Shown: positions 34,126 through 43,857 of the stretch, piece by piece | Layout of the letters: every line of letters begins with the position of its first letter | Numbering within the stretch: position 1 is the stretch's first letter | Source: Herbaspirillum rubrisubalbicans | Lineage (GTDB): Bacteria; Pseudomonadota; Gammaproteobacteria; Burkholderiales; Burkholderiaceae_D | NCBI RefSeq assembly: GCF_003719195.1 | Contig: NZ_CP024996.1 | Span: 3,968,001-4,032,000 of the forward strand | Direction: 5' to 3' | Length of the DNA stretch: 64,000 bases | Notes under the pieces: model-generated | What the model saw: the letters and a program-made list of their open reading frames with translations, nothing else | Database searches by the model: none | Told to the model about the DNA's origin: nothing | Made by a program: the position numbers and the translations under genes

Positions 34126-37100
34126 TTACTCCTTGAGTTGCTTGAGCAGGGGGGTGCCACGGGCCTTGCCGGTCTCTTGCCTGGCCAGCGCCAGAGTGGC
34201 CGCGTTCAGTGCACGACCAGCGACCTCGGCATAGTCGTCGCTGTATCCCATGGCATTGAGGGCGTGCAGGTGTTTCTGCATGTCGCTCCACGATGGGTCG
34301 TAGAGCGTGATGTCGATGTTTTGCACATGATCCAGATAGACCAGCCAGAGTTGTCCGGGCTGGGCGTTGTAGGCCTCGAGCAGAGCTTGCTGCTCGGTGT
34401 CGGAGAGGGTGAGTTTTCCTAGTGAGTCGCTGCGGCCATGCAGCAGTTTTTCGGTCACCATCAGTGCCTGCTCGGCACTCTCGGCGGCAACGATGCGCCA
34501 GGGGGTCTCAGCAAGCGCAAGCCCGTGAGGGCCAGGGATATCCTGCATATGCAGATTGAAAACGAGTTTCTTGATATCCACCGCAGTACGCGGCAGTGCC
34601 GGCAGTTGCACCAGATGCCGCACCGGCCCATCCAACCAGACCTGCCCCGCATGAACCGTCAGCTCCCCCGGACACTGCACGGTAATATTGCCGCCCTCGA
34701 TGGTGATGTTGGCCCCACCCGCGGTGGACAAGCTGATCTTCTTCGCCGCGGCCCAGTTGACGGCGGCATTGGCGCTGACCAGTGTCAACTGATCGCGCGC
34801 CTGCACGCTCATGCCATCGGCCTGCGCCTGTACTGCGACATCACCTTGTGCGGCGATCATCTGCAGGCCGATACCTTGGTCACCGGCAGCACTGGCCCCC
34901 GCCAGCAGCCCGATGGCCTGCTGCGTGCGCAGTCGGAACTGGTGACCGCTGATGTGCTGCACATCCTGGCCGGCCACCAGGCTGACGCTGCGACCATTGG
35001 CCAATTGCAGATGCTGTCCCGCCACGACACCCAGTCCTTCCTTGGCGGCGATCTGGATGAGCGGCGTACTGCTGCCAGGCAGCGTCTGTCCCGCTATTTC
35101 TGCCTGACTGGCAACGGCCTGCTTCATCGCATTCATCGCATCGAGCCCCTGGCTCATGCCTACGGTGCGGTGCGTGCGGGCTGCCTCGTCGAAGCTCTTG
35201 CTGATGTGCGCGGCCTGTCGCGCCATGGCCCGCAGGCCGGTGTTGTCCGCCGCCGGATCACGATGGTGGGCACGATGTTGCACCCGGTAGCTGGAAAACA
35301 GGATGCCTGCTCCGGCACGGATCACGCCATAGGCATCGGTGCGCAGTTCCAGACCGGTGCCGCGGAAACTGCCGCGATAATTGTCGGCACTGTGGATCAG
35401 GTGGCCCAGGTTCAGTTCGCTGCCAACCTGCGTGGTCTTGAACTGGAGCCGCCCCTGGCCGTCGCTGTCATCGAAGAGCAACTGGTTGTAGCCCCAGCCA
35501 CCGAATTCCTTGGAGCGGATGCCCCATTGCGCAGCCGGGTTGCGATGTCCCTCACGGTCGGCGCTGGCGCCATGCCAGGTCGGTGCCTGGGTGCCGGCCA
35601 GGTTGCCTTGTCCGCTGATGCCGGTATCGCTGGCCATGGCGAAGACCTCCATGCTGGAACAATCCTTCACCTCGCCTCCCGGCGTCGGTATCACGCCCCC
35701 CTCCCCACGGCCGTTGTAGAGCGCCCCGAGAATAATCGGTCGCTCCAGGTCGTTTTCGATGAACTGCACCAGGACTTCTTGTCCGATGCGGGGCAGGAAT
35801 TGCAGCCCCATGCCCGGTCCAGCACAGCGCTGGCCTACCCGCACCCAGCAGGTGGCTCCAGCATCGTCATGCCGGCCCTGCCAATGAAAACGGATGCGCA
35901 CGCGGCCCAGCCGGTCACAGCAGATTTCATCGGGTCCGTTGGCCTGGGTTTCGCCCCAGTAGCCGACCACGATGGCGCTCTGGCTGCCGCGCGCCAGGGC
36001 ATGGGGACGCCGCTGCAGGCCGCTACCATCGGCCAGCACGGGCCGCCAGGGGATGTCGGCACGGATCGCTTCGAAGACATTGGCATAGCCCATGCTGCGG
36101 GCCTGCTCGATGAGCGTGTCGGTGCGTGCCAAGGGCCAGTCCGGGTGCAGAGGCTGGGTCTGCAAGCAGGCGGCGATGGCCTCTTCCAGCAAGGGTGGCA
36201 AGGGGCCGAAGAGTTCGGCCAGGGAGGCTTCGGTATCGGCCGGCAATTGGTTGATGCCCACGCCCAGCAGCGCCAGCACCGCGTACTCTTGCTGGCCCTG
36301 ATGCTGCTCACGCAAGGGACCGCCCATGAGCGTGAAACGGCTGCCGGCGCGCAAGCTGCGTACCGTGCTGCGTCCACGCCAGCGCTTGTTGAGCGCTTCG
36401 GCCGCCTCCATCATCAGGCGCGCATGGCGGTCGGCTGCCTGGCTGTCGTCAGGCGCGTTCAGGCCGGCGCTGTCGTAGCTTTCCAGCCGGGGCGCCGAGC
36501 GACCACCAAAGGCATGATGGGTGGGGATGCTGGCGGCAATGGCCTGCTTGTTCTGGTCGTCGTAGCCCAGCAGCGTATAGCTGGCCGCCTGCAGGCTGCG
36601 GCAAGCCGCCAGCGCCTGGATGCTGTCCTGCTGTTCTTGCGCCCTGGCGCCGTGGAAGCGGATGCCGCCATCCGCGGCGCTGGTGACATCCTCGGCCAGG
36701 GCGCTGCGTTGCGAGGAATCGCCAAAGAACACCAGGCGATGGCCCTGCGGGCTGGCCGCATGTTCTTCCACGCGCCACGACATCCCTTCGCCCGCCAGCA
36801 GGCGGCTGATGAAGTCGAGGTGGGTCTGGCGGTATTGCACCGTGTAGCTGCGCAGCGGCAAGCGCGTCAACACGTCCAGCGCGTCGGCCGACCAGGTCCA
36901 GTCGGCGTGCTGCGGGAAGTCACGCAAGACGTCCTCGACGACATCGAGCAAGCTCTTGTCTTGCCACACGCGGCTGGTACGGGACTGCCCCAGCAGCCAG
37001 GGCCACGGCGCCATGCGTAGCCGGTAGCGACAGAAACCGCCATCGCCGCCCAACTTCGCCGCTTCATGGATGAGGCCGGTACGACGACTTCGGGTGCCAT

Positions 37101-37335
37101 CGGCGAGCCGGGTTTCCAGCGTGGCGTGGCACCCTATCAGCGACTTCAGCGGACACTCGGCGTCCAGGCTCAGGACGATCAGTTCGCTGGCATCAACGCC
37201 ATGCAACTGTTCCGAGGACACATAAGCCTGTAGCAAAAAGCGATCCTCGGCATGACCGGCGATCTGCAAGCGAAACAAACGACTGTCCGCAGAAAAACGG
37301 ACCAGGCGGGACAACAAGCTGCTGGCGGCATCCAT
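34126..37335 (-). CDS. vgrG: T6SS spike protein VgrG with DUF2345 extension
   Basis: 1069 residues from ATG 37335; a GTG at 37389 would add 18 residues, and neither start has a convincing ribosome site. The N-terminal gp27-like part (about 1-370) has YTVQYRQTHLDFISRLLAGE. The gp5/OB part (about 370-560) has GRVRIRFHWQGRHDDAGATC WVRVGQ and PRIGQEVLVQFIENDLERPI. The DUF2345 needle extension (about 700-880) is followed by an extra C-terminal region of about 150 residues (SDTEQQALLEAYNAQPGQLW ...), probably the docking site for the PLD effector. No other core T6SS genes are near, so this is an orphan vgrG island. Confidence 0.9.
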   Translation of the reverse strand: MDAASSLLSRLVRFSADSRLFRLQIAGHAEDRFLLQAYVSSEQLHGVDASELIVLSLDAECPLKSLIGCHATLETRLADGTRSRRTGLIHEAAKLGGDGGFCRYRLRMAPWPWLLGQSRTSRVWQDKSLLDVVEDVLRDFPQHADWTWSADALDVLTRLPLRSYTVQYRQTHLDFISRLLAGEGMSWRVEEHAASPQGHRLVFFGDSSQRSALAEDVTSAADGGIRFHGARAQEQQDSIQALAACRSLQAASYTLLGYDDQNKQAIAASIPTHHAFGGRSAPRLESYDSAGLNAPDDSQAADRHARLMMEAAEALNKRWRGRSTVRSLRAGSRFTLMGGPLREQHQGQQEYAVLALLGVGINQLPADTEASLAELFGPLPPLLEEAIAACLQTQPLHPDWPLARTDTLIEQARSMGYANVFEAIRADIPWRPVLADGSGLQRRPHALARGSQSAIVVGYWGETQANGPDEICCDRLGRVRIRFHWQGRHDDAGATCWVRVGQRCAGPGMGLQFLPRIGQEVLVQFIENDLERPIILGALYNGRGEGGVIPTPGGEVKDCSSMEVFAMASDTGISGQGNLAGTQAPTWHGASADREGHRNPAAQWGIRSKEFGGWGYNQLLFDDSDGQGRLQFKTTQVGSELNLGHLIHSADNYRGSFRGTGLELRTDAYGVIRAGAGILFSSYRVQHRAHHRDPAADNTGLRAMARQAAHISKSFDEAARTHRTVGMSQGLDAMNAMKQAVASQAEIAGQTLPGSSTPLIQIAAKEGLGVVAGQHLQLANGRSVSLVAGQDVQHISGHQFRLRTQQAIGLLAGASAAGDQGIGLQMIAAQGDVAVQAQADGMSVQARDQLTLVSANAAVNWAAAKKISLSTAGGANITIEGGNITVQCPGELTVHAGQVWLDGPVRHLVQLPALPRTAVDIKKLVFNLHMQDIPGPHGLALAETPWRIVAAESAEQALMVTEKLLHGRSDSLGKLTLSDTEQQALLEAYNAQPGQLWLVYLDHVQNIDITLYDPSWSDMQKHLHALNAMGYSDDYAEVAGRALNAATLALARQETGKARGTPLLKQLKE

Positions 37336-37484
37336 GGAGGTGGCGATGAGAAATGACGGGCCGCCATTCTTGTTCGGCCAGGGCGCCACGCAGCAAAAGC
37401 CCTGAAAATCCTGGGGAAGATTCGAAACTTGGGGACAAAAAAATCCAATTATTTTGGAGACTTGTCAGGCTTTTGAAATACAAC

Positions 37485-37517
37485 AAAAAAGCCCACGTCT
37501 GTGAAGACGCGGGCTTT
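37485..37517 (-). terminator. Rho-independent terminator of the dehydrogenase operon
   Basis: 13-position stem (one mismatch) AAAGCCCACGTCT / AGACGCGGGCTTT with a GTGA loop. On the minus strand it runs into six T. It lies 73 nt after the cytochrome gene stop. Confidence 0.75.
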
Positions 37518-37589
37518 CGATTTAGCCTTCCGGGCAGCGCTCAGATCATGGCAATGATGCTGCCCGTTGGCCAGTCCGACGACCGAGGA

Positions 37590-38915
37590 CTATTGCTTGG
37601 CCAGCGGCACCGCGCCCACCTCCACCGTCTTTTTCTCCGGCACCTGCTTGCGTACCTTGGCCACGTCCGATGCACTCACCGACGCTGCCTGGTTGCCCCA
37701 GCTGCTGCGGATAAAGGTGACCACATCAGCCACTTCCTGGTCCGACAGCCGGCTGGCAAAACCAGGCATGGCGAATTGCGTCGGGGCCTTGTGGGTCCAG
37801 GGCATTTCGGCGCCTTCCAGCACGATGCGGATCAGCGAAGCCGGATTGTCCGCATTCACCGTGGGCGACAAGGCCAGAGTCGGGAAGGTTTCTTCATACC
37901 CCTTGCCGCTACTGCGGTGGCAAGCCGCACAGTTGTTGAGGAACGTCATCGCGCCGGGACTTTGATCGCTACCCTTGCGCAAGGCCTGGTGGGTCTTGTC
38001 GTCATAGGCCAGCGCTGCCGTCCCTTCCTTGACCGGCTTGAGCGACTTCAGATAAGTCGCCATGGCCGACAGGTCGGCCTCGCTCAGGTACTGGGTACTC
38101 TGGGCGACCACATCGGCCATGCCGCCAAAGGCTGCGGAATGGCTGTTGCGGCCGGTCTTGAGGAAGGCCACGATATCGGCCTGGCTCCAGTTGCCCAGAC
38201 CATCGCGGGCGTCGCCGCGCAGGTTGTTGGCCAGGTAGCCATCGATGACGCCACCGGAGAGGTACAGACTGCTGTCGTTGGACAAGGCCTTTTCCTGCAT
38301 CCCGACACCTCGCGGGGTGTGGCAGGCACCGCAGTGCCCCAGGCCTTCGACCAGGTACTGGCCACGGACCAGGGGACTGTTATCCTCGGGACCATCGAGC
38401 GCCACCGCCGGTGCGAACACCTTGCGCCAGATCGACAGCGGCCAGCGCATCGACAGCGGCCAGGTGATGTCTACACCGCGATTGGGTGCGGGGTCAGCCT
38501 GCACGCCATTCATGAAGTAGGCATACAGCGCCTTCACGTCAGCCGGCTTGACCTTGGCGTAGGAGGGATAGGGCATGGCCGGATAGAGCGACGCGCCATC
38601 CTTGCGGATGCCGTGGCGCAGGGCGTTGTCGAAATCCTCTTCGCTGTAGTTGCCGATGCCGTTTTCCTTGTCCGGCGTGATGTTGGAGGAATACACCCTC
38701 CCCACGGGAGTGGCAATGGGCAGGCCACCTGCAAAGGGCTTGCCACCCTTGGCGGTATGGCAGGCCACGCAGTCCCCGGCCTTGGCCAGATACTCGCCAC
38801 GCTGCACCAGCTGCTGGTCCGCCGAGGGTGCAGCGGGATTGCTCTGCGCTGCGGCGGTGAACGCGGACAGCGACATGACTGCCGCGCAGGCGGCGATGAA
38901 ATAATGCTTGATCAT
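37590..38915 (-). CDS. Gluconate 2-dehydrogenase-type cytochrome c subunit (triheme)
   Basis: 441 residues from ATG 38915 with AAGGA 8 nt upstream; an ATG at 38924 sits on top of that site. Signal peptide MIKHYFIAACAAVMSLSAFT, cleaved near AAAQ. Three haem-binding sites are seen: CVACH, CGACH and CAACH. It is a membrane-attached periplasmic protein that passes electrons from the flavoprotein to ubiquinone. Operon order on this strand is small subunit, flavoprotein, cytochrome, as in known FAD-dependent gluconate, 2-ketogluconate, sorbitol and alcohol dehydrogenases. Confidence 0.88.
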   Translation of the reverse strand: MIKHYFIAACAAVMSLSAFTAAAQSNPAAPSADQQLVQRGEYLAKAGDCVACHTAKGGKPFAGGLPIATPVGRVYSSNITPDKENGIGNYSEEDFDNALRHGIRKDGASLYPAMPYPSYAKVKPADVKALYAYFMNGVQADPAPNRGVDITWPLSMRWPLSIWRKVFAPAVALDGPEDNSPLVRGQYLVEGLGHCGACHTPRGVGMQEKALSNDSSLYLSGGVIDGYLANNLRGDARDGLGNWSQADIVAFLKTGRNSHSAAFGGMADVVAQSTQYLSEADLSAMATYLKSLKPVKEGTAALAYDDKTHQALRKGSDQSPGAMTFLNNCAACHRSSGKGYEETFPTLALSPTVNADNPASLIRIVLEGAEMPWTHKAPTQFAMPGFASRLSDQEVADVVTFIRSSWGNQAASVSASDVAKVRKQVPEKKTVEVGAVPLAKQ

Positions 38916-38926
38916 GGTCGTCATCC

Positions 38927-40708
38927 TTATGCCTGTACCAGCGGGCCGGGGTTTTTCAGATACTGCTCGCGGATCGCACGGGCGGAGTGATACGCCAGCG
39001 CCGTGACCAGCCCGGTCGGGTTGTAACCCATGTTCTGCGGGAAGGCGCAGGCCCCGTAGACGAACACGTTGGGCACGTCCCAGCTTTGCAGGTATTTGTT
39101 GACCACGCTGTTCTTGGGCGTCGTGCCCATGATGGCGCCACCGGTCAGGTGGGTCGATTGATAGACCCGGGTATCCCAGGATGAACCGGTCTTGCGCACG
39201 GCCTTGACGACCTTTTCCGGGTTCATGGCCTGGCCGACCTTTTCCATCTCGCCGGCGATGTGGGTCAGCATCTTGCCTTCGTTTTCCTTCCAGTTCAGGG
39301 TCATGCGCAACAGCGGCTGACCGTTGGCATCCTTGTAGGTCGGGTCCAGCGACAGATAGCAATCGCGATAGGCCATCACCGAGCCGGACATGCCGATGGT
39401 CAGGGTGCGCTGGTAGGCATCCTGCACGCTGGCCTTCCATTCGGAACCCCAGTTGGGGACTTTCTCGCCGGGCATGGTGCCGGCCTGCTTGATGGGACGG
39501 CCACCGTAGCGCACGTGACGGATCGAGGCGCCACCGATGAAGCCCAGCGGGCCATGGTCGAACTGGTCGCCATTGAGGTCGTCCATGCCCACGCCACCGG
39601 CGCCGGTGCCGATGAAGGGATTGAATTGCGTACCCTTGGGCATGATCACGTTGATGCCACCGTTGTACTGGTAGGCGAAGTTCTTGCCGACCACGCCTTC
39701 ACCGGTCACCGGGTCGTAGGGCTTGCCGATGCCGGAGAGCAGCAGCAGGCGCACATTGTGGGTCTGGAAGGCCGTCAGCAGCACCAGGTCGGCGGGTTGC
39801 TCGACCTCGCGGCCCTGGGCATCGATGTAGGTGACGCCGGTGGCGCGCTTGCCGGCGGCATCCAGGTTGACCTTGATGACCTGCGCCTTGGTGCGCACTT
39901 CGAAGTTCTTGCGCTTCAACAGCACCGGCAGGATGGTGGTCTGCGGCGAGGCTTTGGAATACATGTAGCAGCCATAGTTTTCGCAGAAGCCGCAGTAGTT
40001 GCAGGGGCCGATGCGCACGCCATACGGATTGGTGAAGGGTTGCGAAGCATTGGCGGCCGGTGCCGGATAGGGATGGTAGCCGACCTCGCGCATGGCCTTT
40101 TCCACCAGCGAGGCGCTGTACTGGTATTGCAGCGGCGGGTTGGGGAATTCATCGCTGCGTTCGCCTTCCAGCGGGTTGCCGCCAGCGACGATCTTGCCCT
40201 TGAGATTGCCGGCCTTGCCGGACACGGCCATGACCTTTTCCGAGAAATCGTAGAACGGCTCCAACTCCTTGTAGGTCACGCCATGGTCTTGGATGGTCAT
40301 GCCCTCGGGGATGAATTTCTTGCCGTACTTCTGCTCGTAGTGGGAGCGCATCTCCAGCTCCTCGGGCAGGTTGCGGTACATCATGCCGTTCCAGTGGAAA
40401 CCGGCACCACCCACGCCATCGCCCAGCAGGAAGGAACCATGCTGGCGGTAGGGGACGGCCACGTCCGAGAGCGTATGACGAATCGTCACGGTCTCGCGCG
40501 AGAGGTCCTGGAACAAAGCGCCGCGCACGGAATACTTCAGTTCATCGACGGCCTTGGGATACGGCGTGTCGGTATTGGTATCGCGCATGTCGCCGCGTTC
40601 CAGCGCCAGCACGTTCAGGCCGGCTTCGGTGAGCTCCATGCCCATGATAGAGCCGGTCCAGCCCAGGCCCACCATCACCACATCCACTTTGTCTTTTTTG
40701 ATAGCCAT
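38927..40708 (-). CDS. GMC-family flavoprotein dehydrogenase, large subunit
   Basis: 593 residues. The N-terminal FAD site is VDVVMVGLGWTGSIMGMELT (GxGxxG, about 9-28). Further marks are GGAGFHWNGMMYRN, and a Cys-rich CNYCGFCENYGCYMYSKA segment (about 235), typical of the gluconate 2-dehydrogenase branch and proposed to carry an iron-sulfur cluster. The C-terminal HLTGGAIMG...N region holds the catalytic His. It has no signal peptide of its own and is expected to be carried to the periplasm with the Tat-signal small subunit. It oxidises a sugar or sugar acid; the substrate is not determined. Confidence 0.88.
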   Translation of the reverse strand: MAIKKDKVDVVMVGLGWTGSIMGMELTEAGLNVLALERGDMRDTNTDTPYPKAVDELKYSVRGALFQDLSRETVTIRHTLSDVAVPYRQHGSFLLGDGVGGAGFHWNGMMYRNLPEELEMRSHYEQKYGKKFIPEGMTIQDHGVTYKELEPFYDFSEKVMAVSGKAGNLKGKIVAGGNPLEGERSDEFPNPPLQYQYSASLVEKAMREVGYHPYPAPAANASQPFTNPYGVRIGPCNYCGFCENYGCYMYSKASPQTTILPVLLKRKNFEVRTKAQVIKVNLDAAGKRATGVTYIDAQGREVEQPADLVLLTAFQTHNVRLLLLSGIGKPYDPVTGEGVVGKNFAYQYNGGINVIMPKGTQFNPFIGTGAGGVGMDDLNGDQFDHGPLGFIGGASIRHVRYGGRPIKQAGTMPGEKVPNWGSEWKASVQDAYQRTLTIGMSGSVMAYRDCYLSLDPTYKDANGQPLLRMTLNWKENEGKMLTHIAGEMEKVGQAMNPEKVVKAVRKTGSSWDTRVYQSTHLTGGAIMGTTPKNSVVNKYLQSWDVPNVFVYGACAFPQNMGYNPTGLVTALAYHSARAIREQYLKNPGPLVQA

Positions 40709-40710
40709 GA

Positions 40711-41433
40711 TCAGCCCTTCTCTCCCAGAATCGACACAGGGCCGTATGGATACTTGACGTTGTATTGATCCACCCAGTCGGCGAAGTCGGCGCGCGCACC
40801 GGGGAAACCGACCATCTTCCAGCCGCCCATCTTCTGGTTGCCGCCGTACATCGGGTCGGCGAAATAGCCTTCCTTGGTATTGCCCAGCATGAAGCTGAAG
40901 AAGGTCTTGGCCGGCACGGTATCAAAAGTGATCTTGCCGGCTTCCATCATCTTGAGCACTTCTACCTGCTTGGCCTTGTCGAGTTCGGCGAAGACCTTGC
41001 CGTGATTCTTGCTGCACCAGTCGTTGCAGGCGGCGATGCCCTGGCGGTAGATGTCGCGCGGTACCAGCGAGAGCTGGTAGCCCAGTTCGGGCACGCTATC
41101 CGGGTGGAAGGGGCCTTGCATGTACCACAGCTTGCCAGCGCCATAGGGGGTTTCCATCTGGCGGTCGATGAACTCGGGCACGCCGGTTTCCAGCGCGCCG
41201 GCACCGTACTGATCCGAGGGAATGAGGTGATCGACGGCGGCGTTGAGGAAAGCCCATTCGGGCGCGGTGAAGTAGGTAGGCGTGTAAGCGCGGGGCTTGC
41301 CCGGTTCGCTGCTGTCGGCCATGGCCGGCTGGGTCACGGCAACGGTGGTGGCGCCGCCTAGCGTGGTCGCAGCTGGGACGATGGCCAACACCTGGCGCAG
41401 AAAGCGCCGCCTGGGCTCTTTATCTTCTGACAT
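40711..41433 (-). CDS. Gluconate 2-dehydrogenase subunit 3 family protein (Tat signal)
   Basis: 240 residues from ATG 41433 (AAGGAT upstream). The twin-arginine signal EPRRRFLRQVLAIVPAA is followed by a hydrophobic stretch and AMA-type cleavage near 39. The rest matches the small-subunit family (FTAPEWAFLNAAVDHLIPSD, GVPEFIDRQMETPYG). It acts as the export escort and stabilising subunit of the GMC dehydrogenase. First gene of the operon. Confidence 0.88.
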   Translation of the reverse strand: MSEDKEPRRRFLRQVLAIVPAATTLGGATTVAVTQPAMADSSEPGKPRAYTPTYFTAPEWAFLNAAVDHLIPSDQYGAGALETGVPEFIDRQMETPYGAGKLWYMQGPFHPDSVPELGYQLSLVPRDIYRQGIAACNDWCSKNHGKVFAELDKAKQVEVLKMMEAGKITFDTVPAKTFFSFMLGNTKEGYFADPMYGGNQKMGGWKMVGFPGARADFADWVDQYNVKYPYGPVSILGEKG

Positions 41434-41631
41434 GGGTATCCTTTGGATGTGGTTTTGACGAGGGTAATGCGGGACGCTGGCACAACAGGCCATGCAAGGA
41501 TGCCCCCCTGCGTACCGGATGGACGCGTTCTCTTATTGTTATGGTGAAGCACCTGTGCGGCCGTTTCGGGCGCAACCGCGCAGGTTGACAAACAGATCGA
41601 CAGGACGGTGGCACCGCCCTGCTTCAGGACA

Positions 41632-42399
41632 TCAGGCCAGCACTTCGCCGAAGAAGGCCTGCAGCGCCACGGCGGCGCGCTCGGCGGTCTGGCGGTGGTA
41701 GAAGAAGCCGGGATTGTTGGCATCCGGGTCGGTGAAAGAATGACCCGCCTGGCCATAATTGACCAGTTGCCAATCGACCTTAAGCGCGCTCATCTCATCG
41801 ATGAAGCCATTGACCTGCTCGCGCGGCACCGACGGGTCTTGCACGCCATGCAGCACCAGCACCCCGCCCTTGACCTTGCTGGTGGCGGGGGCCGGGGTAT
41901 CGAGCGCGCCATGCAGCGACACCGTACCGCGCACTTCGCCACCATCGCGCGCCAGCTCCAATGCAGCCGTGCCGCCGAAGCAGAAACCGCAGGCGCCGAA
42001 CTTGTCGGCGGCGATCTTCACGAAGGATTGCTGGCCGAACGCCTGCAAGGCCGCCTGCATACGCTTGCGCAATTGGGCACGGTCCTGCTTCAAGGGGATG
42101 ATGGCGGCCAGGGCCTGGTCCGGGTTGGCCGGGCGCAGGGTCTTGCCGAACACGTCGGCCACGAAGATGGCATGGCCGGCACCGATGGTGGTGGCGGCGA
42201 TTTCCAGCGCCTGCTGGCGCAGGCCGAAGTAGTTGGGCACGGTCAACACGCCCGAGGTCTGCGGCCGGGTCTTGTTGTAGAGCAGTACGCTTTCGTAGTC
42301 GATGTCATCGGCGCTGTGGGCAATGGTCTCGATGCCGAGCTCGGATGGGGGGATGCCGAGTTTTTCGGCGATGGCGGCGGTATTCCAGGACGTGGACAT
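41632..42399 (-). CDS. Dienelactone hydrolase family protein
   Basis: 255 residues, alpha/beta hydrolase. The nucleophile elbow GFCFGGTAALELAR carries the Cys used by dienelactone hydrolases (about 140); Asp in HGVQDPSVP and His in YGQAGHSFTDP complete the triad. It hydrolyses lactone or ester bonds, classically dienelactone to maleylacetate, though most relatives are uncharacterised. AAAGGAG precedes the start by 5 nt. A terminator-like hairpin lies in the leader (42421-42452). It is separated from the gluconate operon by 198 bp. Confidence 0.85.
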   Translation of the reverse strand: MSTSWNTAAIAEKLGIPPSELGIETIAHSADDIDYESVLLYNKTRPQTSGVLTVPNYFGLRQQALEIAATTIGAGHAIFVADVFGKTLRPANPDQALAAIIPLKQDRAQLRKRMQAALQAFGQQSFVKIAADKFGACGFCFGGTAALELARDGGEVRGTVSLHGALDTPAPATSKVKGGVLVLHGVQDPSVPREQVNGFIDEMSALKVDWQLVNYGQAGHSFTDPDANNPGFFYHRQTAERAAVALQAFFGEVLA

Positions 42400-42420
42400 G
42401 GAGGCTCCTTTGGGTGGTAA

Positions 42421-42452
42421 AACGCCGGCCAGCGTGGAGACCGGTCGGCGTT
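42421..42452 (-). promoter_or_regulatory. Hairpin in the dienelactone hydrolase leader
   Basis: Ten-position stem (one wobble pair) around a 12-nt loop. On the minus strand it is followed by TTTT and then the ribosome site, so it has the shape of an attenuator. No other minus-strand gene lies upstream that would need a terminator. Confidence 0.35.
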
Positions 42453-42735
42453 CAGGAAACTTTTATGGTTGGCGCGGATGCGGGAGGATAAAACCTCAGG
42501 TCATCGCGTAATGCCCGTTCCTTGACCGCATCTGGGCACCAATGTTCGCACAAACAGTGCATTTCTGCAGGAGACCAGAGCAGTTGGCCTCAAAAAAATG
42601 CGAGGCCTGCCCCTACAACATCCATACATGATGCGCAATGGAGCCCGACAGCTTGACTTTTACTTCCGAGCAATAGATTCTTCCCCGACCCCACTGGCAG
42701 ACCTATCCCTTACAACAACCAACACAAGAGCTTCC
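42453..42735. other. Divergent intergenic region
   Basis: About 280 bp between the hairpin and the DUF898 start, shared by the divergent hydrolase and DUF898 genes. I see no further gene or clear operator. Confidence 0.4.
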
Positions 42736-43854
42736 ATGAACGATCAACCTGACTTGCCCGACTCTGCGGCCCAACCACCCTCCACGCCGCCCCAAGCACC
42801 CGCCAATTTCGCCACCACCCTGCGCGACTCGGCCGACCACAGCGCACCGCAAGGCTTCTCCTTTAGCGGCAGCGGCTCGGAGTACTTCCGCATCTGGATC
42901 GTCAACCTGCTGCTGTCCATCGTCACCCTGGGCATCTATTCCGCCTGGGCCAAGGTCCGTCGGCTGCGCTACTTCTACGACAACACCTCGGTGGCCGGGG
43001 CCAGCTTCGACTATCACGGCAATCCCATAGCCATCCTCAAGGGCCGCATCATCGCCGTGGTGGTAATGGGGCTATATCAACTGGCGGCAGCGTTCAATAT
43101 CGTGCTGGGCTTGATCGCCGCCATCGCCATGGCCGTGGCTGGCCCCTGGCTGATCTGGCGCAGCCTGCAATTCAAGCTCTACAACACCAGTTATCGTGGC
43201 ATCCGTTTCGGTTTTCTCGGCTCTGCCGGGGGGGTGTTCAAGAACTTCTTCCTCTGGCCCCTGCTGGCCAGTCTTTCCGTGGGCCTGCTGGCACCACTGG
43301 CCTACCAGCGCTTCAAGCGCTACCAGCATGGCCAGTCGCGCTTCGGGGCGACGCAATTCGATTTCACGGCCAAGCCGGGGGCGTTCTACAAGGTGTTCCT
43401 GATTGCATTTGGCATCTGGCTAGTCGGTTTTCTGGCCGCTATGGCCGCGCTGGTGGCGGTGGGTTACTTCCATATCTCCCTGTCGGTGATGTTGCCTCAC
43501 GGCTTGCCGATCATCATCGCGCTCTATGCCTGGACCTTCGCCCTCTATCCGTTGCTGATGACGCAACTGCAAAATCTGGTCTGGAACAGCACTCGGCTGG
43601 GTGAACACGGCTTCAAGAGCACGATGCGCTGGCAGCGCGTGGTCTTCATCTTCATCACCAACCTGCTGGGCATCGCCTTCACGCTAGGGCTGTACACCCC
43701 CTTCGCACAGATCCGCATGATGCGCTACCGCATCGAGTCGCTGGCGCTGCTGCCGGGTGGCAGCCTCGATGAGTTCCTCGCCGCCAGCGAGCCCCCCGGC
43801 TCGGCCACCGGCGAAGGCCTGGGCGATCTGCTGGACTTCGACCTGTCGATGTAA
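42736..43854 (+). CDS. DUF898 (YjgN-type) membrane protein
   Basis: 372 residues from ATG 42736. A Pro-rich polar N-terminus is followed by repeats of the family pattern: helix pairs with YSAWAKVRRLRYFYDNTSVAG, RSLQFKLYNTSYRGIRFGFL, and the second-half equivalents TPFAQIRMMRYRIESLALLP. About six to eight membrane helices. Function unknown. It ends 3 nt before an M48 protease gene, a pairing seen in other proteobacteria, which suggests a joint role in envelope quality control. Confidence 0.85.
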   Translation: MNDQPDLPDSAAQPPSTPPQAPANFATTLRDSADHSAPQGFSFSGSGSEYFRIWIVNLLLSIVTLGIYSAWAKVRRLRYFYDNTSVAGASFDYHGNPIAILKGRIIAVVVMGLYQLAAAFNIVLGLIAAIAMAVAGPWLIWRSLQFKLYNTSYRGIRFGFLGSAGGVFKNFFLWPLLASLSVGLLAPLAYQRFKRYQHGQSRFGATQFDFTAKPGAFYKVFLIAFGIWLVGFLAAMAALVAVGYFHISLSVMLPHGLPIIIALYAWTFALYPLLMTQLQNLVWNSTRLGEHGFKSTMRWQRVVFIFITNLLGIAFTLGLYTPFAQIRMMRYRIESLALLPGGSLDEFLAASEPPGSATGEGLGDLLDFDLSM

Positions 43855-43857
43855 GCC

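Noticed and set aside
34438..37020. 860-codon open frame on the plus strand opposite vgrG
   Set aside because: High-GC shadow frame of a well-supported VgrG gene; low-complexity His/Gln/Gly-rich product with no start signals or domain.
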